Below, in pieces: positions 40,680-50,006 of a DNA stretch of 64,000 nucleotides. The notes beneath the pieces are model-generated. The model searched no databases and was not told the DNA's origin. It saw nothing but the letters and a program-made list of their open reading frames with translations. This DNA comes from Clostridia bacterium. GTDB lineage: Bacteria; Bacillota; Clostridia; Acetivibrionales; JAFADI01. The position numbers were made by a program, and so were the translations under genes. The stretch spans positions 47,835-111,834 of the forward strand of contig JAOACY010000104.1 in NCBI GenBank assembly GCA_026417615.1, given 5' to 3'. The stretch's first letter is position 1. Every line of letters starts with the position of its first letter.

Positions 40680-40744
40680 GATTCCGCTTCAAAAACAGCT
40701 TTTATTAAAACAGGTTGCGAAAATCACTCAACCTGAGCAGCAAA
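40680..40744 (+). repeat. Degenerate copy of foldback repeat
   Basis: GATTCCGCTTCAAAAACAGCTTTTATT...AATCACTCAAC...GAGCAGCAA resembles 63804-63869. Confidence 0.5.
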
Positions 40745-40773
40745 GTTTATTATACTATTTTAAATAGTTGAGG

Positions 40774-41892
40774 TCAATAGTAGATAAATGGGTCTTTTTC
40801 CACCGTGCTTCCAACAACCTCAATACCCGGGAACCTCTTTGAAAGAATATATGCCAGCTTCTCGACAATTATGCGTTCAGTACCAAAATGGCCCGCATCC
40901 ATAACACATATGCCAGCCTGAACAGCATCTACTGCAGAATGGTGCTTAACGTCTCCGGTTACAAGTATATCGCACTTATTGGCTACACTATTGACAAGTC
41001 CATCATCAAAGGCTCCGCAAAATACCCCAACCTTTTTTATCACACCAGTCATACCAGCAATCCTCAGGTTGCTCACCGCTATTTTTCCCTTGACATATGC
41101 GGCAAAGCTTTCGAGATTTAAGCCTTCCTGCAGTTCTCCTACCCTGCCCAAGCCATACGCTTTGCCTTTGATTTCCAAAGGATAAATGTCATAGGCCGCT
41201 TCTTCATAGGGATGAGCTTCAAGCATTGACTTTAAGGCTCTATTTAAGTGTTCTTCCGGTATAATTGTTTCAAGCCTGTATTCATCCACTTTTTCAAGTG
41301 TGCTTTTTGTTCCGATATAAGGGGTCGCGCCTTCAAGCGGTCTGAAGGTACCTATCCCCTGCGTCATAAAGGTACAGTCGCTGTAATTGCCGATGCAGCC
41401 TGCACCTGCTTGACAAAGCGCTTCCCGCACCTTTTCCATTGCCTCACCGGGAACAAAAACCACCAGCTTGTAAAGCTTCTCTGATTTATATTCCTTAAGG
41501 ATTTGTATATTCTGCAGCCCCAGTTTTTCCGCCAGCCAATCATTTAAGCCTCCCATGGCAAAATCCAGGTTGGTGTGAAGACTGTAAACCCCTATATCAT
41601 GCTTTATCAGTTTATGTATCAAAAGTCCTTTCGAATCTTCATCGCTTATTTTTTTTAAAGCTTTAAATATTAAGGGATGGTGAGAAATAATCAAATCCGT
41701 CCTGCTAATAATTGCCTCCTCAGCAACATCAGGCGTAACATCCAGGCATACCAAAACTTTTTTTACAGCTCTGCCTGCCCCCCCAACCATTAAACCTGTA
41801 TTGTCCCATTCTTCTGCCAGCTTTTTAGGCGCCAGGCTCTCTAGATATTGAAAAATCTCGCTGCATTTTAAGCTCATAATGTCCTCCTTCAT
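40774..41892 (-). CDS. Nif3-like dinuclear metal center hexameric protein
   Basis: EEWDNTGLMVGG, IISHHPLIF, HTNLD; C-terminal DAGHFGTE. Confidence 0.94.
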   Translation of the reverse strand: MKEDIMSLKCSEIFQYLESLAPKKLAEEWDNTGLMVGGAGRAVKKVLVCLDVTPDVAEEAIISRTDLIISHHPLIFKALKKISDEDSKGLLIHKLIKHDIGVYSLHTNLDFAMGGLNDWLAEKLGLQNIQILKEYKSEKLYKLVVFVPGEAMEKVREALCQAGAGCIGNYSDCTFMTQGIGTFRPLEGATPYIGTKSTLEKVDEYRLETIIPEEHLNRALKSMLEAHPYEEAAYDIYPLEIKGKAYGLGRVGELQEGLNLESFAAYVKGKIAVSNLRIAGMTGVIKKVGVFCGAFDDGLVNSVANKCDILVTGDVKHHSAVDAVQAGICVMDAGHFGTERIIVEKLAYILSKRFPGIEVVGSTVEKDPFIYY

Positions 41893-42581
41893 TTTATGGC
41901 ATTCAATAATCTACTTAACAGTTCAAGTACCTTCATATTCTTTTCAAGAATCTCCCCAGTGTATTTTGAACTATTTCTTATTTCATAAATCACCTTCACC
42001 GTCTGACTTATTTTTTTATCCAGGTATTTTGCAAGCAACGGGTCCTGCTTTTCGATTAGCTTTTCTCCTATAATGCAGTCAAGCTCTTTTCTTGCAACCC
42101 TAACTCCTGTGTACCTGGAACAAAGCACCACATATACCTTGTCATCCTCTGCCTCAAGTTCCTCATCATATATTTCAAAGCCTTCGGCATAGAGCCACTG
42201 CCTCAACGCCTCAACCGCATACATAGGCTGAAGTACAAGTGTACCTGTGGCGCAGGCCTTTTTGTATTCCTCCGACAGTATATTCCTGATCAAAAGCCCT
42301 CCCATTCCGGCAATCACAACAGTGTCACATTCACCCATCCCCAAAGGCTGAAGACCGCTGCCCATCCTTGTCTCAATGAGTTCATCCAAACCGTGGCTTT
42401 GAATATTCTTCTTCGCAGTGTTAACAGGACCTTCCTTAATATCAGCTGCAACTGCTTTTTTACATATACCCTTTTGTATTAGATAAATGGGTATAAATGC
42501 GTGGTCTGTGCCAACATCTCCAACCGTGTGACATCTGGGAACCTTGTCTGCTATTAATTTGAGCCGTCCCTTTAATTCCAT
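41889..42581 (-). CDS. trmK: tRNA (adenine22-N1)-methyltransferase TrmK family
   Basis: DVGTDHAFIPIYLI, VVIAGMGGLLIRNIL. Confidence 0.92.
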   Translation of the reverse strand: MELKGRLKLIADKVPRCHTVGDVGTDHAFIPIYLIQKGICKKAVAADIKEGPVNTAKKNIQSHGLDELIETRMGSGLQPLGMGECDTVVIAGMGGLLIRNILSEEYKKACATGTLVLQPMYAVEALRQWLYAEGFEIYDEELEAEDDKVYVVLCSRYTGVRVARKELDCIIGEKLIEKQDPLLAKYLDKKISQTVKVIYEIRNSSKYTGEILEKNMKVLELLSRLLNAIK

Positions 42582-42680
42582 ATTACCACCTTGTTCTTTT
42601 CATTTGCAAAAATACATAAATATTATATATCTGCTTATACTTTTAAAAAAGGGCTAGTTGTAAAAAGGAGTATAGATCTT

Positions 42681-42863
42681 ATGCAAAATTTTAGGGGTAA
42701 AAACTCAAAGGACATTGAAGCTGCGAAAGAAACTGTGATAATTAATGTTAAATCACCTGAGCTTTACTTCAGCAGAATTAACCCTGAGCTTGATAAGAGT
42801 GTTTCAGCCCAGCAGATAAAAGATGAGGAATTTGAAGGGGAAATGGAGAAAAGAAAGCGATAA
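42681..42863 (+). CDS. Short hypothetical protein
   Basis: AAAGGAG SD then ATG, MQNFRGKNSKDIEAAKETV...; inside ORF 42591-42863. Confidence 0.55.
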   Translation: MQNFRGKNSKDIEAAKETVIINVKSPELYFSRINPELDKSVSAQQIKDEEFEGEMEKRKR

Positions 42864-42890
42864 AAAGGAGTTCAATTGAACTCCTTTTAT
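42864..42890. terminator. Palindromic terminator at left element boundary
   Basis: AAAAGGAGTTCAATTGAACTCCTTTT. Confidence 0.8.
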
Positions 42891-44338
42891 GGTGGAGTGG
42901 ATAAGTCTAAATCCGAAACAGTTATAGTGTTGTTATCACCGCTGTAATTGTAGGTTATAACAACCTTATCCTCATACACGAACACAGCATTTATAAATGT
43001 GTCTATGATTTGTTGGCAATATTTTTCATCATCAATAGAGCCGCCTTTGAAGCTGGAGAGGAAAAATATAATTTGCTCTTTCGTTATGAGTTTTTGGGAG
43101 ATATTTTCTTTAGCAATCTCAATTTCAAGTTGTTGTTTCTGCTCCTCCAGCTCAACAAGACGTTTTTTCGTGCTTTCGGTAATAATGCCCTGTTCAATAG
43201 CGGTAACAACATTCTTTACTGAACGCTCAACCTCAATCAATGTACTCTGCAAGTATTTTAGAGTGTTATTATTGGACAACTCACGCTCTTGCACTTCTAT
43301 AGCCTTTCCAGCTATATACTCTATTACATCATCTTTCAATATTTCATTGATTGTATGAAGCACTACAAGCCGCTCAATCCAATCTTTTTTAATATTAGAT
43401 TTATTGCAAGCCTTTTCTTTTTTTCTCTTAGTACATTTGTAATAGTGATATTTACCGCCATGCCTACCAGTACCACTCTCACCAACCATATTAGAGCCGC
43501 ACTCACCGCAAAATAATTTTGTTGATAACATATAATTTACATTTGCTTTAGCTCTTGCAGGAGCTTTTTTATTTTTGTCCATCTTCTCACCTACACTATA
43601 GAATAATTCTTTATCAATAATAGCGGGTACGCCATCGGGAATGGCTATATCTCCAGACTTGTAAACGCCAATATATTTTTCATTCCTCAATATGGTATGT
43701 AGGCTATTTTTATTAAAAGAAACGCCACGAGAAGTTTTTAGCCCTTGTCTATTCAATGTATCGCAAATTTGAGTTACTGTCTTACCTTCATTATACATTT
43801 TATATATCTGAATGACTATAGGAGCGGTTTGCTCGTCAATTATAAAATGCAGATCCGCATCAACTTTATAGCCGAGCGGCAAGTTACCACCTGTAGCCTT
43901 ACATTTTAAGGCATTTTCCCTCATTCCTCGCTTTATTTTCAAAGACAATTCGGCACTATAATACTCTGCCATGCCCTCTAACATACTCTCCAGAATAATA
44001 CTCTCTGGTGTACCGTTCAAGTTTTCCATTGCTGAAAGGACTTTTACGCCATTCTTTTTTAGCTTCTGCTTATTAACGGCACTATCATAGCGGTTACGAG
44101 AGAAGCGATCCAGACGATACACAATAACCGCTTCAAATTGCTTTTTAGCACTATCAATAAGCATTTGTTGAAATGCTGGGCGGTTATCTGTTTTGCCACT
44201 TATTGCTCTATCTATATAAGTATCAATTATAGTTATTTCGTTAGCTTCTGCAAACGAATAGCATTCCCTTAATTGCCCTTCTATACTCTGCTCTGTTTGC
44301 CTATCGCTGGAGTATCGGGCATATATTACCGCCCTCAT
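42887..44338 (-). CDS. Large serine recombinase / integrase
   Basis: AVIYARYSSDRQTEQSIEGQL, YRLDRFSRNRYDSA, zinc ribbon CGECGSN...C..C, C-terminal coiled coil. Confidence 0.96.
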   Translation of the reverse strand: MRAVIYARYSSDRQTEQSIEGQLRECYSFAEANEITIIDTYIDRAISGKTDNRPAFQQMLIDSAKKQFEAVIVYRLDRFSRNRYDSAVNKQKLKKNGVKVLSAMENLNGTPESIILESMLEGMAEYYSAELSLKIKRGMRENALKCKATGGNLPLGYKVDADLHFIIDEQTAPIVIQIYKMYNEGKTVTQICDTLNRQGLKTSRGVSFNKNSLHTILRNEKYIGVYKSGDIAIPDGVPAIIDKELFYSVGEKMDKNKKAPARAKANVNYMLSTKLFCGECGSNMVGESGTGRHGGKYHYYKCTKRKKEKACNKSNIKKDWIERLVVLHTINEILKDDVIEYIAGKAIEVQERELSNNNTLKYLQSTLIEVERSVKNVVTAIEQGIITESTKKRLVELEEQKQQLEIEIAKENISQKLITKEQIIFFLSSFKGGSIDDEKYCQQIIDTFINAVFVYEDKVVITYNYSGDNNTITVSDLDLSTPP

Positions 44339-44550
44339 TTCTGATCGCCTTTCTGTATGTCAACTTTTTTAGTAAGAAAATCAAAAGTTTTTAAAACGGC
44401 AACTTGATCCTTTCTATCTAAAGAACGAAAAGCCAGCTCCATTTTGCATTTATCAGAATTTAAAGCATTACTTATACTCTCACGTTGAGCTTGCGTTATA
44501 TCTTTATTAAGCAAAGACATTATAAGGAGGTTAGTAATTCGACTGTTCAT
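44335..44550 (-). CDS. Hypothetical 71 aa protein
   Basis: Overlaps integrase start and repressor stop by 4 bp (operon-like). Confidence 0.6.
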   Translation of the reverse strand: MNSRITNLLIMSLLNKDITQAQRESISNALNSDKCKMELAFRSLDRKDQVAVLKTFDFLTKKVDIQKGDQK

Positions 44551-45068
44551 AATTTATCACCTTTTTCAATATTTTCAGTATACAGGGGGAGCATAAGCAA
44601 CTCATTAAGATAATCCCTTAGCCTATTAAAACCTCTATCATTCAATTTCATAGCATCAAATAAAATTTTAATAATATCACTATCAATTACGCCAGCTAAT
44701 ACAAGCGATAAACGTATTGTTTGTAACTGTCCTTCATCAAATGAGAATTTATCTTCAAAAAATTTCATAACCTCATTTGCAAAATCATCACCAAATTGCA
44801 AAGCGAGCCTTTCTTCATTGCTCAAAGCATTATTATCCATAGAAGCAAAATTAATCATATCATTTAAGGTATAGTCACCAATTAAATCACTTGGAGTAAT
44901 GCCAAGTGCATCACATAGCAGTTTAATAGTGTCAATGTCGGGCTGATTAGTATTGTTTTCCCAATTACTAATTGTAGAGTTTGCAACCCCAATCATTTTC
45001 GCTAATTCCTTTTGCTTTATACCTCTATTTTTTCTAACTTCTTTTAGCCTATCACCAAAGGTTTTCAT
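44547..45068 (-). CDS. XRE/CI-type repressor
   Basis: FGDRLKEVRKNRGIKQKELAKMIGVANSTISNWENNTNQPDIDTI HTH. Confidence 0.92.
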   Translation of the reverse strand: MKTFGDRLKEVRKNRGIKQKELAKMIGVANSTISNWENNTNQPDIDTIKLLCDALGITPSDLIGDYTLNDMINFASMDNNALSNEERLALQFGDDFANEVMKFFEDKFSFDEGQLQTIRLSLVLAGVIDSDIIKILFDAMKLNDRGFNRLRDYLNELLMLPLYTENIEKGDKL

Positions 45069-45105
45069 ACTCAACACACTCCTATGATTTTGATTATAAT
45101 ATAAA

Positions 45106-45224
45106 ATTCCGAATTTGTAAATTAAAAAAAACAGAAAATCGGAATTTATTTGCAAAATCATATTGACATTTCCGAATGTCGGAACTATAATGAAAATAAA
45201 TACAGCAAGTCGGAATTTTAGACA
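45106..45224. promoter_or_regulatory. Divergent lysogeny-type control region
   Basis: TTGACA-17 bp-TATAAT at 45163-45191 with palindrome TTCCGAATGTCGGAA in the spacer; further TCGGAAT half-sites at ~45107, 45138, 45213. Confidence 0.8.
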
Positions 45225-45260
45225 GCAAAATTTATTAATTTGCAAAGGAGGTTACTTTTT

Positions 45261-45476
45261 ATGCGAGTTGTTGACAAAATTAAAATTTACCTTGTAAAAG
45301 AGCATATTTCACAAAAAGAACTATCTGAAAAAACAGGTATTCCACAACCTAAATTAAGTATGTCACTTAATGGAACACGAAAATTAACGGTTGATGAATT
45401 TGAAACAATTGTAAATGCATTAAGCATTAGTGCTAATGAGTTTATCGAAGAAAAAATTTTGGAGAAAGGAGCTTAG
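45261..45476 (+). CDS. Cro-like XRE regulator
   Basis: HISQKELSEKTGIPQPKLSMSLNGTRKLTVDEFE HTH; ATG at 45261 after AAGGAGG. Confidence 0.88.
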   Translation: MRVVDKIKIYLVKEHISQKELSEKTGIPQPKLSMSLNGTRKLTVDEFETIVNALSISANEFIEEKILEKGA

Positions 45477-45479
45477 AGC

Positions 45480-45908
45480 ATGGATAACAATTATTTAAAG
45501 CTTAATAACCAGCTTACCAATCTAAAGGCAGATCTTCAAAAGCTTATTGATACAGGAAGTACGAAAAGTTTTGAAGATAAAATTGCATATGGCTATATCG
45601 AAAGCCTTTTTGATAGCGTTGATATGGCTATCTACAAAATTGAGCATTTTTCAAAGCCCACTATTGAAGGTACTTTGCACGAAAACGCAAGCGGCAAATT
45701 TGATTTACTGGACAGGAGCGGCAAGTATATTACTTATTTCTCTTGCGGATCGCCTATTGAGTGCTTTATAGAAGAGGACGGCGAGAAACAATGGATTGCT
45801 GGGCGTGTTGAGCATACAACAAAGAACGGCAATTCGGGCTATTACTTCTATGGCGGCGATAAGCCATTTTTACACAACGGAATGAGAGCCAGAATAAGAA
45901 AAGACTAA
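45480..45908 (+). CDS. DUF5348-like protein
   Basis: C-terminal GKFDLLDRSGKYITYFSCGSPIECFI...YYFYGGDKPFLHNGMRARIR. Confidence 0.65.
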   Translation: MDNNYLKLNNQLTNLKADLQKLIDTGSTKSFEDKIAYGYIESLFDSVDMAIYKIEHFSKPTIEGTLHENASGKFDLLDRSGKYITYFSCGSPIECFIEEDGEKQWIAGRVEHTTKNGNSGYYFYGGDKPFLHNGMRARIRKD

Positions 45909-45945
45909 CCCCAAACTATATTTTATAACGAAAGGAAGCGGAAAT

Positions 45946-46317
45946 ATGAATTACAAAGAGATTTGCACAAACTTAGAGGAAACATTTTTAAAAAGCGGCT
46001 ACAAGATGGTCTACAAGAGGTTTAATGATGACTCTATCAATTGCTTAGGTACATTAATGCTACTTAATGAAGGTACTGAAAAAGAAGAAAAAAGGCTCAT
46101 TATCAATCTGAATACAAGCTATGAAGAAAGGCTACAGGTATTAATTGCTTTAATACTCAAATTAGAAGCAAGTACACCATTTGAAACTAAATGTTTCCAC
46201 ATAACAAAGGAATTCAACTTAAAGCCAAGCTATATTAAAAATTTAACCGATATTGCTATGAAAATTATACTTGCAACGCATGGTAAAGATTTGAAAGCAT
46301 TTGCAAAGGCAGTTTAG
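45946..46317 (+). CDS. Hypothetical accessory protein
   Basis: 123 aa ORF with SD; ends ...KAFAKAV. Confidence 0.75.
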   Translation: MNYKEICTNLEETFLKSGYKMVYKRFNDDSINCLGTLMLLNEGTEKEEKRLIINLNTSYEERLQVLIALILKLEASTPFETKCFHITKEFNLKPSYIKNLTDIAMKIILATHGKDLKAFAKAV

Positions 46318-46353
46318 CCCACAACCACAAACAAATTGAAAGGAAGCGATATT

Positions 46354-46758
46354 ATGAGAAGATATAAAGATCCTATCAGAAGGTACAAAAAAGAAGAATT
46401 TGAGGATGCTTATACAAGGCTTAAAAACTCAATAATAGAAGTTGGTGGAAATTACAGGGTTAAAGAAGAAATCATTGAGAAAAAAGGTTATACAGGAGCG
46501 TTAATTGTTGTTGGTGAGGATAAAAAGGACAGGCTTATTGGATTAATGGTTGATCCAACGGCAAGAGCCGAAGAAAAATTCTATACTCTTCTCCGCCTTA
46601 TACTTGTTGCTCAATTCAACTTATCTTTACAGGAAAATAAGGCTTATTATGTAAATCCGTATGATGCAATTATTGGCAATATTAGAACATTTACAGCCAT
46701 TATTACAGAAACCATTATGAATGGCGGAGAAATACCAGCCTTTGCAAAAGCGGTTTAG
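46354..46758 (+). CDS. Hypothetical accessory protein
   Basis: ORF 46336-46758, likely start MRRYKD; ends ...PAFAKAV like its neighbour. Confidence 0.75.
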   Translation: MRRYKDPIRRYKKEEFEDAYTRLKNSIIEVGGNYRVKEEIIEKKGYTGALIVVGEDKKDRLIGLMVDPTARAEEKFYTLLRLILVAQFNLSLQENKAYYVNPYDAIIGNIRTFTAIITETIMNGGEIPAFAKAV

Positions 46759-46774
46759 CGGAAAGAGGGATTAT

Positions 46775-46963
46775 ATGAGTAATACTATTGCGATAAACAC
46801 AAAAAGCATACCAAACGCCGTTATGGACAAGCATTGTCTTACTCTATTGAGTTGCGTTGCTAAATTCTTTGAAGATCCGAAGAATAACGCCGCTTACATA
46901 GAATGGCACAAGGAAAAGTACGGCAGAATGCCAGAGGAAGCTAAGAAATGCATAAAAAAATAG
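46775..46963 (+). CDS. Hypothetical 62 aa protein
   Basis: MSNTIAINTKSIPNAVMDKHCLTLL... in ORF 46721-46963. Confidence 0.65.
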   Translation: MSNTIAINTKSIPNAVMDKHCLTLLSCVAKFFEDPKNNAAYIEWHKEKYGRMPEEAKKCIKK

Positions 46964-47152
46964 TGATTACTCCAAGTTCGCCAACCCGATAATCACTAAT
47001 TTCTACAAACACTTGCAAAAGTGCTTACAAATTCACTTATAGTATAGCATAAGTGCGGTACTTTTGCAATTTATTTTGCGAGCCTAAGTGCTTATTATCC
47101 TCGTAAAAAACATTAACTTATGGGATATAGATACCCATAGGTAAAAAATGTT
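46961..47152. other. Three consecutive hairpins, candidate replication origin
   Basis: TAGTGATTA/TAATCACTA (46961-46998), TTGCAAAAGT/ACTTTTGCAA enclosing CACTTAT/ATAAGTG (47013-47069), AACATT..TATGGG/CCCATA..AATGTT (47110-47152), directly before rep. Confidence 0.55.
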
Positions 47153-47216
47153 AATACAAGAGGATGGAAAAAGCTCTTTACTCTATTAAATATTATTGAC
47201 AGGAGGAAAAGAAATT

Positions 47217-48002
47217 ATGCCTTACTATGAGAAAAAAATAATAAGTGGAGATCTGATTGAGATAGAAAGATATTTTGCAACAAAAACAGGAAATAAAATG
47301 CCGAGGAGTGTTGGGCTGAATGAAAGTAGCAAGGGGCAAGAGGATTTAAATAATAAAAATGCACAGAAGAGGTTAATTCGATTGCTGAATGCAAACTTTA
47401 GCGGCAAAGCTGGAGATTTATTTGTAACCCTAACCTATAAAGATCCTGTTGAAGAGGAAGCGGCAAAAAGAGAAGTAACAAATTTCATTAGGAGGGTACG
47501 CCGCCACAGAAATAAAAAAGGGCTACCAGAAATGAAATACATAATTATTACTGAAAACCAAGGGCGTTGGCATCACCATATTATTATGAATGCTATGCCA
47601 ATGGAAGATATAACAGAATTATGGGGGCATGGCAGGACAACTATATCAAAAGTTGACCAAGCATATAACTTTGAGGATTTAGGGCGTTATCTGATTAAAG
47701 GCGAAAAAGCTTCTAAGAATACCCCAGATATTGAGAATGCAAAAGAGAAGCGAAAAAAGCATTCTCGCAGATGGATAAGTAGCCGTAACCTAACACAACC
47801 AATTATTGAGATAAAGGAAATTAAGAAAGGCATAACAAAGACACCGCCGAAAGCTCCAGAGGGTTATTACCTCCTTCCCGACTGGAGAATAGGAACGGAT
47901 GTACAAGGCAATTTATATCAATCCTTTAAATGTGTGAAGCTGGAGGAAAAGCCAGTTAACCATAAAAGCAAAGCAAGGAGGAGGAAAGAAAATGTATTAT
48001 AG
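47217..48002 (+). CDS. Rolling-circle replication initiator (HUH-like Rep)
   Basis: FVTLTYKD motif 1, GRWHHHIIMN His cluster motif 2, YNFEDLGRYLIKGE motif 3. Confidence 0.82.
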   Translation: MPYYEKKIISGDLIEIERYFATKTGNKMPRSVGLNESSKGQEDLNNKNAQKRLIRLLNANFSGKAGDLFVTLTYKDPVEEEAAKREVTNFIRRVRRHRNKKGLPEMKYIIITENQGRWHHHIIMNAMPMEDITELWGHGRTTISKVDQAYNFEDLGRYLIKGEKASKNTPDIENAKEKRKKHSRRWISSRNLTQPIIEIKEIKKGITKTPPKAPEGYYLLPDWRIGTDVQGNLYQSFKCVKLEEKPVNHKSKARRRKENVL

Positions 48003-48138
48003 GCAATGTGATATATGCGGATCACACCTTGATCCAAACGAAAAATGCGATTGTCAAAGTAACAACCAAAGGAGCAATCAAGCAATAAAGGAAAAGCAAG
48101 CTCCAGAGAGAAAGGCGGTGCAAAATGAGAAAAAGTAA
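47992..48138 (+). CDS. Small Cys-rich protein (48 aa)
   Basis: Not in ORF track; MYYRQCDICGSHLDPNEKCDCQSNNQRSNQAIKEKQAPERKAVQNEKK*; SD GGAGGA. Confidence 0.6.
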   Translation: MYYRQCDICGSHLDPNEKCDCQSNNQRSNQAIKEKQAPERKAVQNEKK

Positions 48139-48164
48139 AATAAAAATTAGTGAGGGGGTTAAGC

Positions 48165-49415
48165 ATGGCGAGCATATTTTCAAGGATATTTAAGAAAAAG
48201 CCCTCTCCAGAGGGTATTACAACAAGTGCGGAAGTCATAGGAAGCGGCGGGAATGTCTTTACAGCATGGAGCGGCGATGCATACGCAAATGATATTTACC
48301 GAGGAGCGGTTGACAGCATAGCGAGAAACGGTGCGAAGCTAAAAGGCTCTCATGTTATCAAATATCAAGAGCATAACAGGGTTGAAGGTGATTGCAAGCT
48401 CAATAGAGTATTGCAGATTGAGCCTAACCCTTATATGAGTGCGTTTGATATGCTTTACAAGCTCATTACACATTATTTTCTTTACAACAATGCGTTTGCG
48501 TTTATTCAGAAAGATAACAAGGGGCAGTTATTAGGCATATACCCTCTTAACCCTCTTCATGTTGATTTTATGAGTGATGAAAACGCAAATTTGTATTGCA
48601 ATTTTTTATTTACAGGCGGTAAAGAAGTATTATTGCCGTATACCGACATTATCCATTTACGCCGCAATTTCAATGATAATGATTTATTGGGGGATCTGAA
48701 TACTGCCCTCTCTCCTACTCTACAGCTTGCACACACTCAAAACGAGGGAATTATTCAAGCAATAAAAAGCAGTGCGAATATTAGAGGGATATTAAAGCGT
48801 AACCAGCTATCATCAGTGGATAAGCTCAAAGAAATTCAAGAAAATTTTATAAAAGATTATCTCAACATTGCTAATAATGGCGGCATTGCGGTTATAGATC
48901 AAGGAGCGGAATATATACCGATAGACAACAAGCCCTATGTTATTGACGAAAAGCAATTACAGACAGTCAAAACGAAAATATATGATTATTTAGGCATTTC
49001 GGAAAAAATCGTAAATAGCAGTTATACCGAGGATGAATGGGCGGCGTTTTATGAAAGCACTATTGAGCCTTTAGCGGTGCAATTCAGCCTTGAATTTACA
49101 AGAAAGCTCTTTAATGATAGAGAGCGGGCGTTTGGTAACTCTATTATGTTTGAGAGCGGGCGTTTGCAATTTAGTAGCAATGCAACAAAAATAAATCTAA
49201 TAGCTCAAATTATGCCGTATGGCTTACTTACAATAAATCAAGCATTAGAGATACTTAATCTTCCTGCTGTAAACGGCGGCGATATTCGATTACAAACGCT
49301 CAATGTAGTTAATGCAGATAAAGCAGAGCAATACCAGCTTAATAATAAAACAATGTCCGAAACGGACACCGCAAAAGCGAATAATAAAAGTGTGTCCGAA
49401 AATAGCACAAAATAA
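48165..49415 (+). CDS. Phage portal protein (HK97-like)
   Basis: MASIFSRIFKKKP...ANDIYRGAVDSIARNGAKLKG, LNPLHVDF, LGISEKIVNSSYTEDEWAAFYESTIEPL. Confidence 0.95.
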   Translation: MASIFSRIFKKKPSPEGITTSAEVIGSGGNVFTAWSGDAYANDIYRGAVDSIARNGAKLKGSHVIKYQEHNRVEGDCKLNRVLQIEPNPYMSAFDMLYKLITHYFLYNNAFAFIQKDNKGQLLGIYPLNPLHVDFMSDENANLYCNFLFTGGKEVLLPYTDIIHLRRNFNDNDLLGDLNTALSPTLQLAHTQNEGIIQAIKSSANIRGILKRNQLSSVDKLKEIQENFIKDYLNIANNGGIAVIDQGAEYIPIDNKPYVIDEKQLQTVKTKIYDYLGISEKIVNSSYTEDEWAAFYESTIEPLAVQFSLEFTRKLFNDRERAFGNSIMFESGRLQFSSNATKINLIAQIMPYGLLTINQALEILNLPAVNGGDIRLQTLNVVNADKAEQYQLNNKTMSETDTAKANNKSVSENSTK

Positions 49416-49435
49416 TGATTTTGGAGGTGCATAGC

Positions 49436-50002
49436 ATGAAAGAATTAAGAATTTGCGAAATAAGAGCAGAAGCGGCGGCAGGTGCGGAAGCTCTTAAATT
49501 AGAGGGTATGCCGATTGTGTACGATCAGCCTACCACTATAAACGATCCAAAAGGGCAGTTTATAGAAATAATCAGATCTGGAGCATTAGACGGAGCGGAT
49601 CTTACTGACTGCCGCCTACTCTATAACCACGATCTAAACAAAGTACCTTTAGCAAGAACGCCTAAAACAATGCAATTTACCAAGAGTGCGGCAGGACTTA
49701 AAATGATTGCATCATTGCCAGATACACCAGAAGCCAGAAGCGTACATACGGCAGTATTGCGGGGCGACTTATCGGGAATGAGTTTTGCGTTTAAAGTGCC
49801 AAAAGGCGGCGACAGGTACGATCCAAAGACCAACACAAGAGAAATCTTGAAAATTGAGAAGGTTTATGAGGTTAGTGTTGTGCCTTTTCCAGCATACCCC
49901 CAAACAAGCGTTGAAGCAAGAGCCACAATGCAACCGCAAAGAAACCAAGCAAAAAAGCAAGCCATCATAATGGCAAATAAAATTTTAATGAAAGAGGTAT
50001 AA
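49436..50002 (+). CDS. HK97 family prohead protease
   Basis: LEGMPIVYDQPTTI, LLYNHDLNKVPLAR, GDLSGMSFAFKVP, VSVVPFPAYPQTSVEAR. Confidence 0.95.
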   Translation: MKELRICEIRAEAAAGAEALKLEGMPIVYDQPTTINDPKGQFIEIIRSGALDGADLTDCRLLYNHDLNKVPLARTPKTMQFTKSAAGLKMIASLPDTPEARSVHTAVLRGDLSGMSFAFKVPKGGDRYDPKTNTREILKIEKVYEVSVVPFPAYPQTSVEARATMQPQRNQAKKQAIIMANKILMKEV

Positions 50003-50006
50003 AAAT

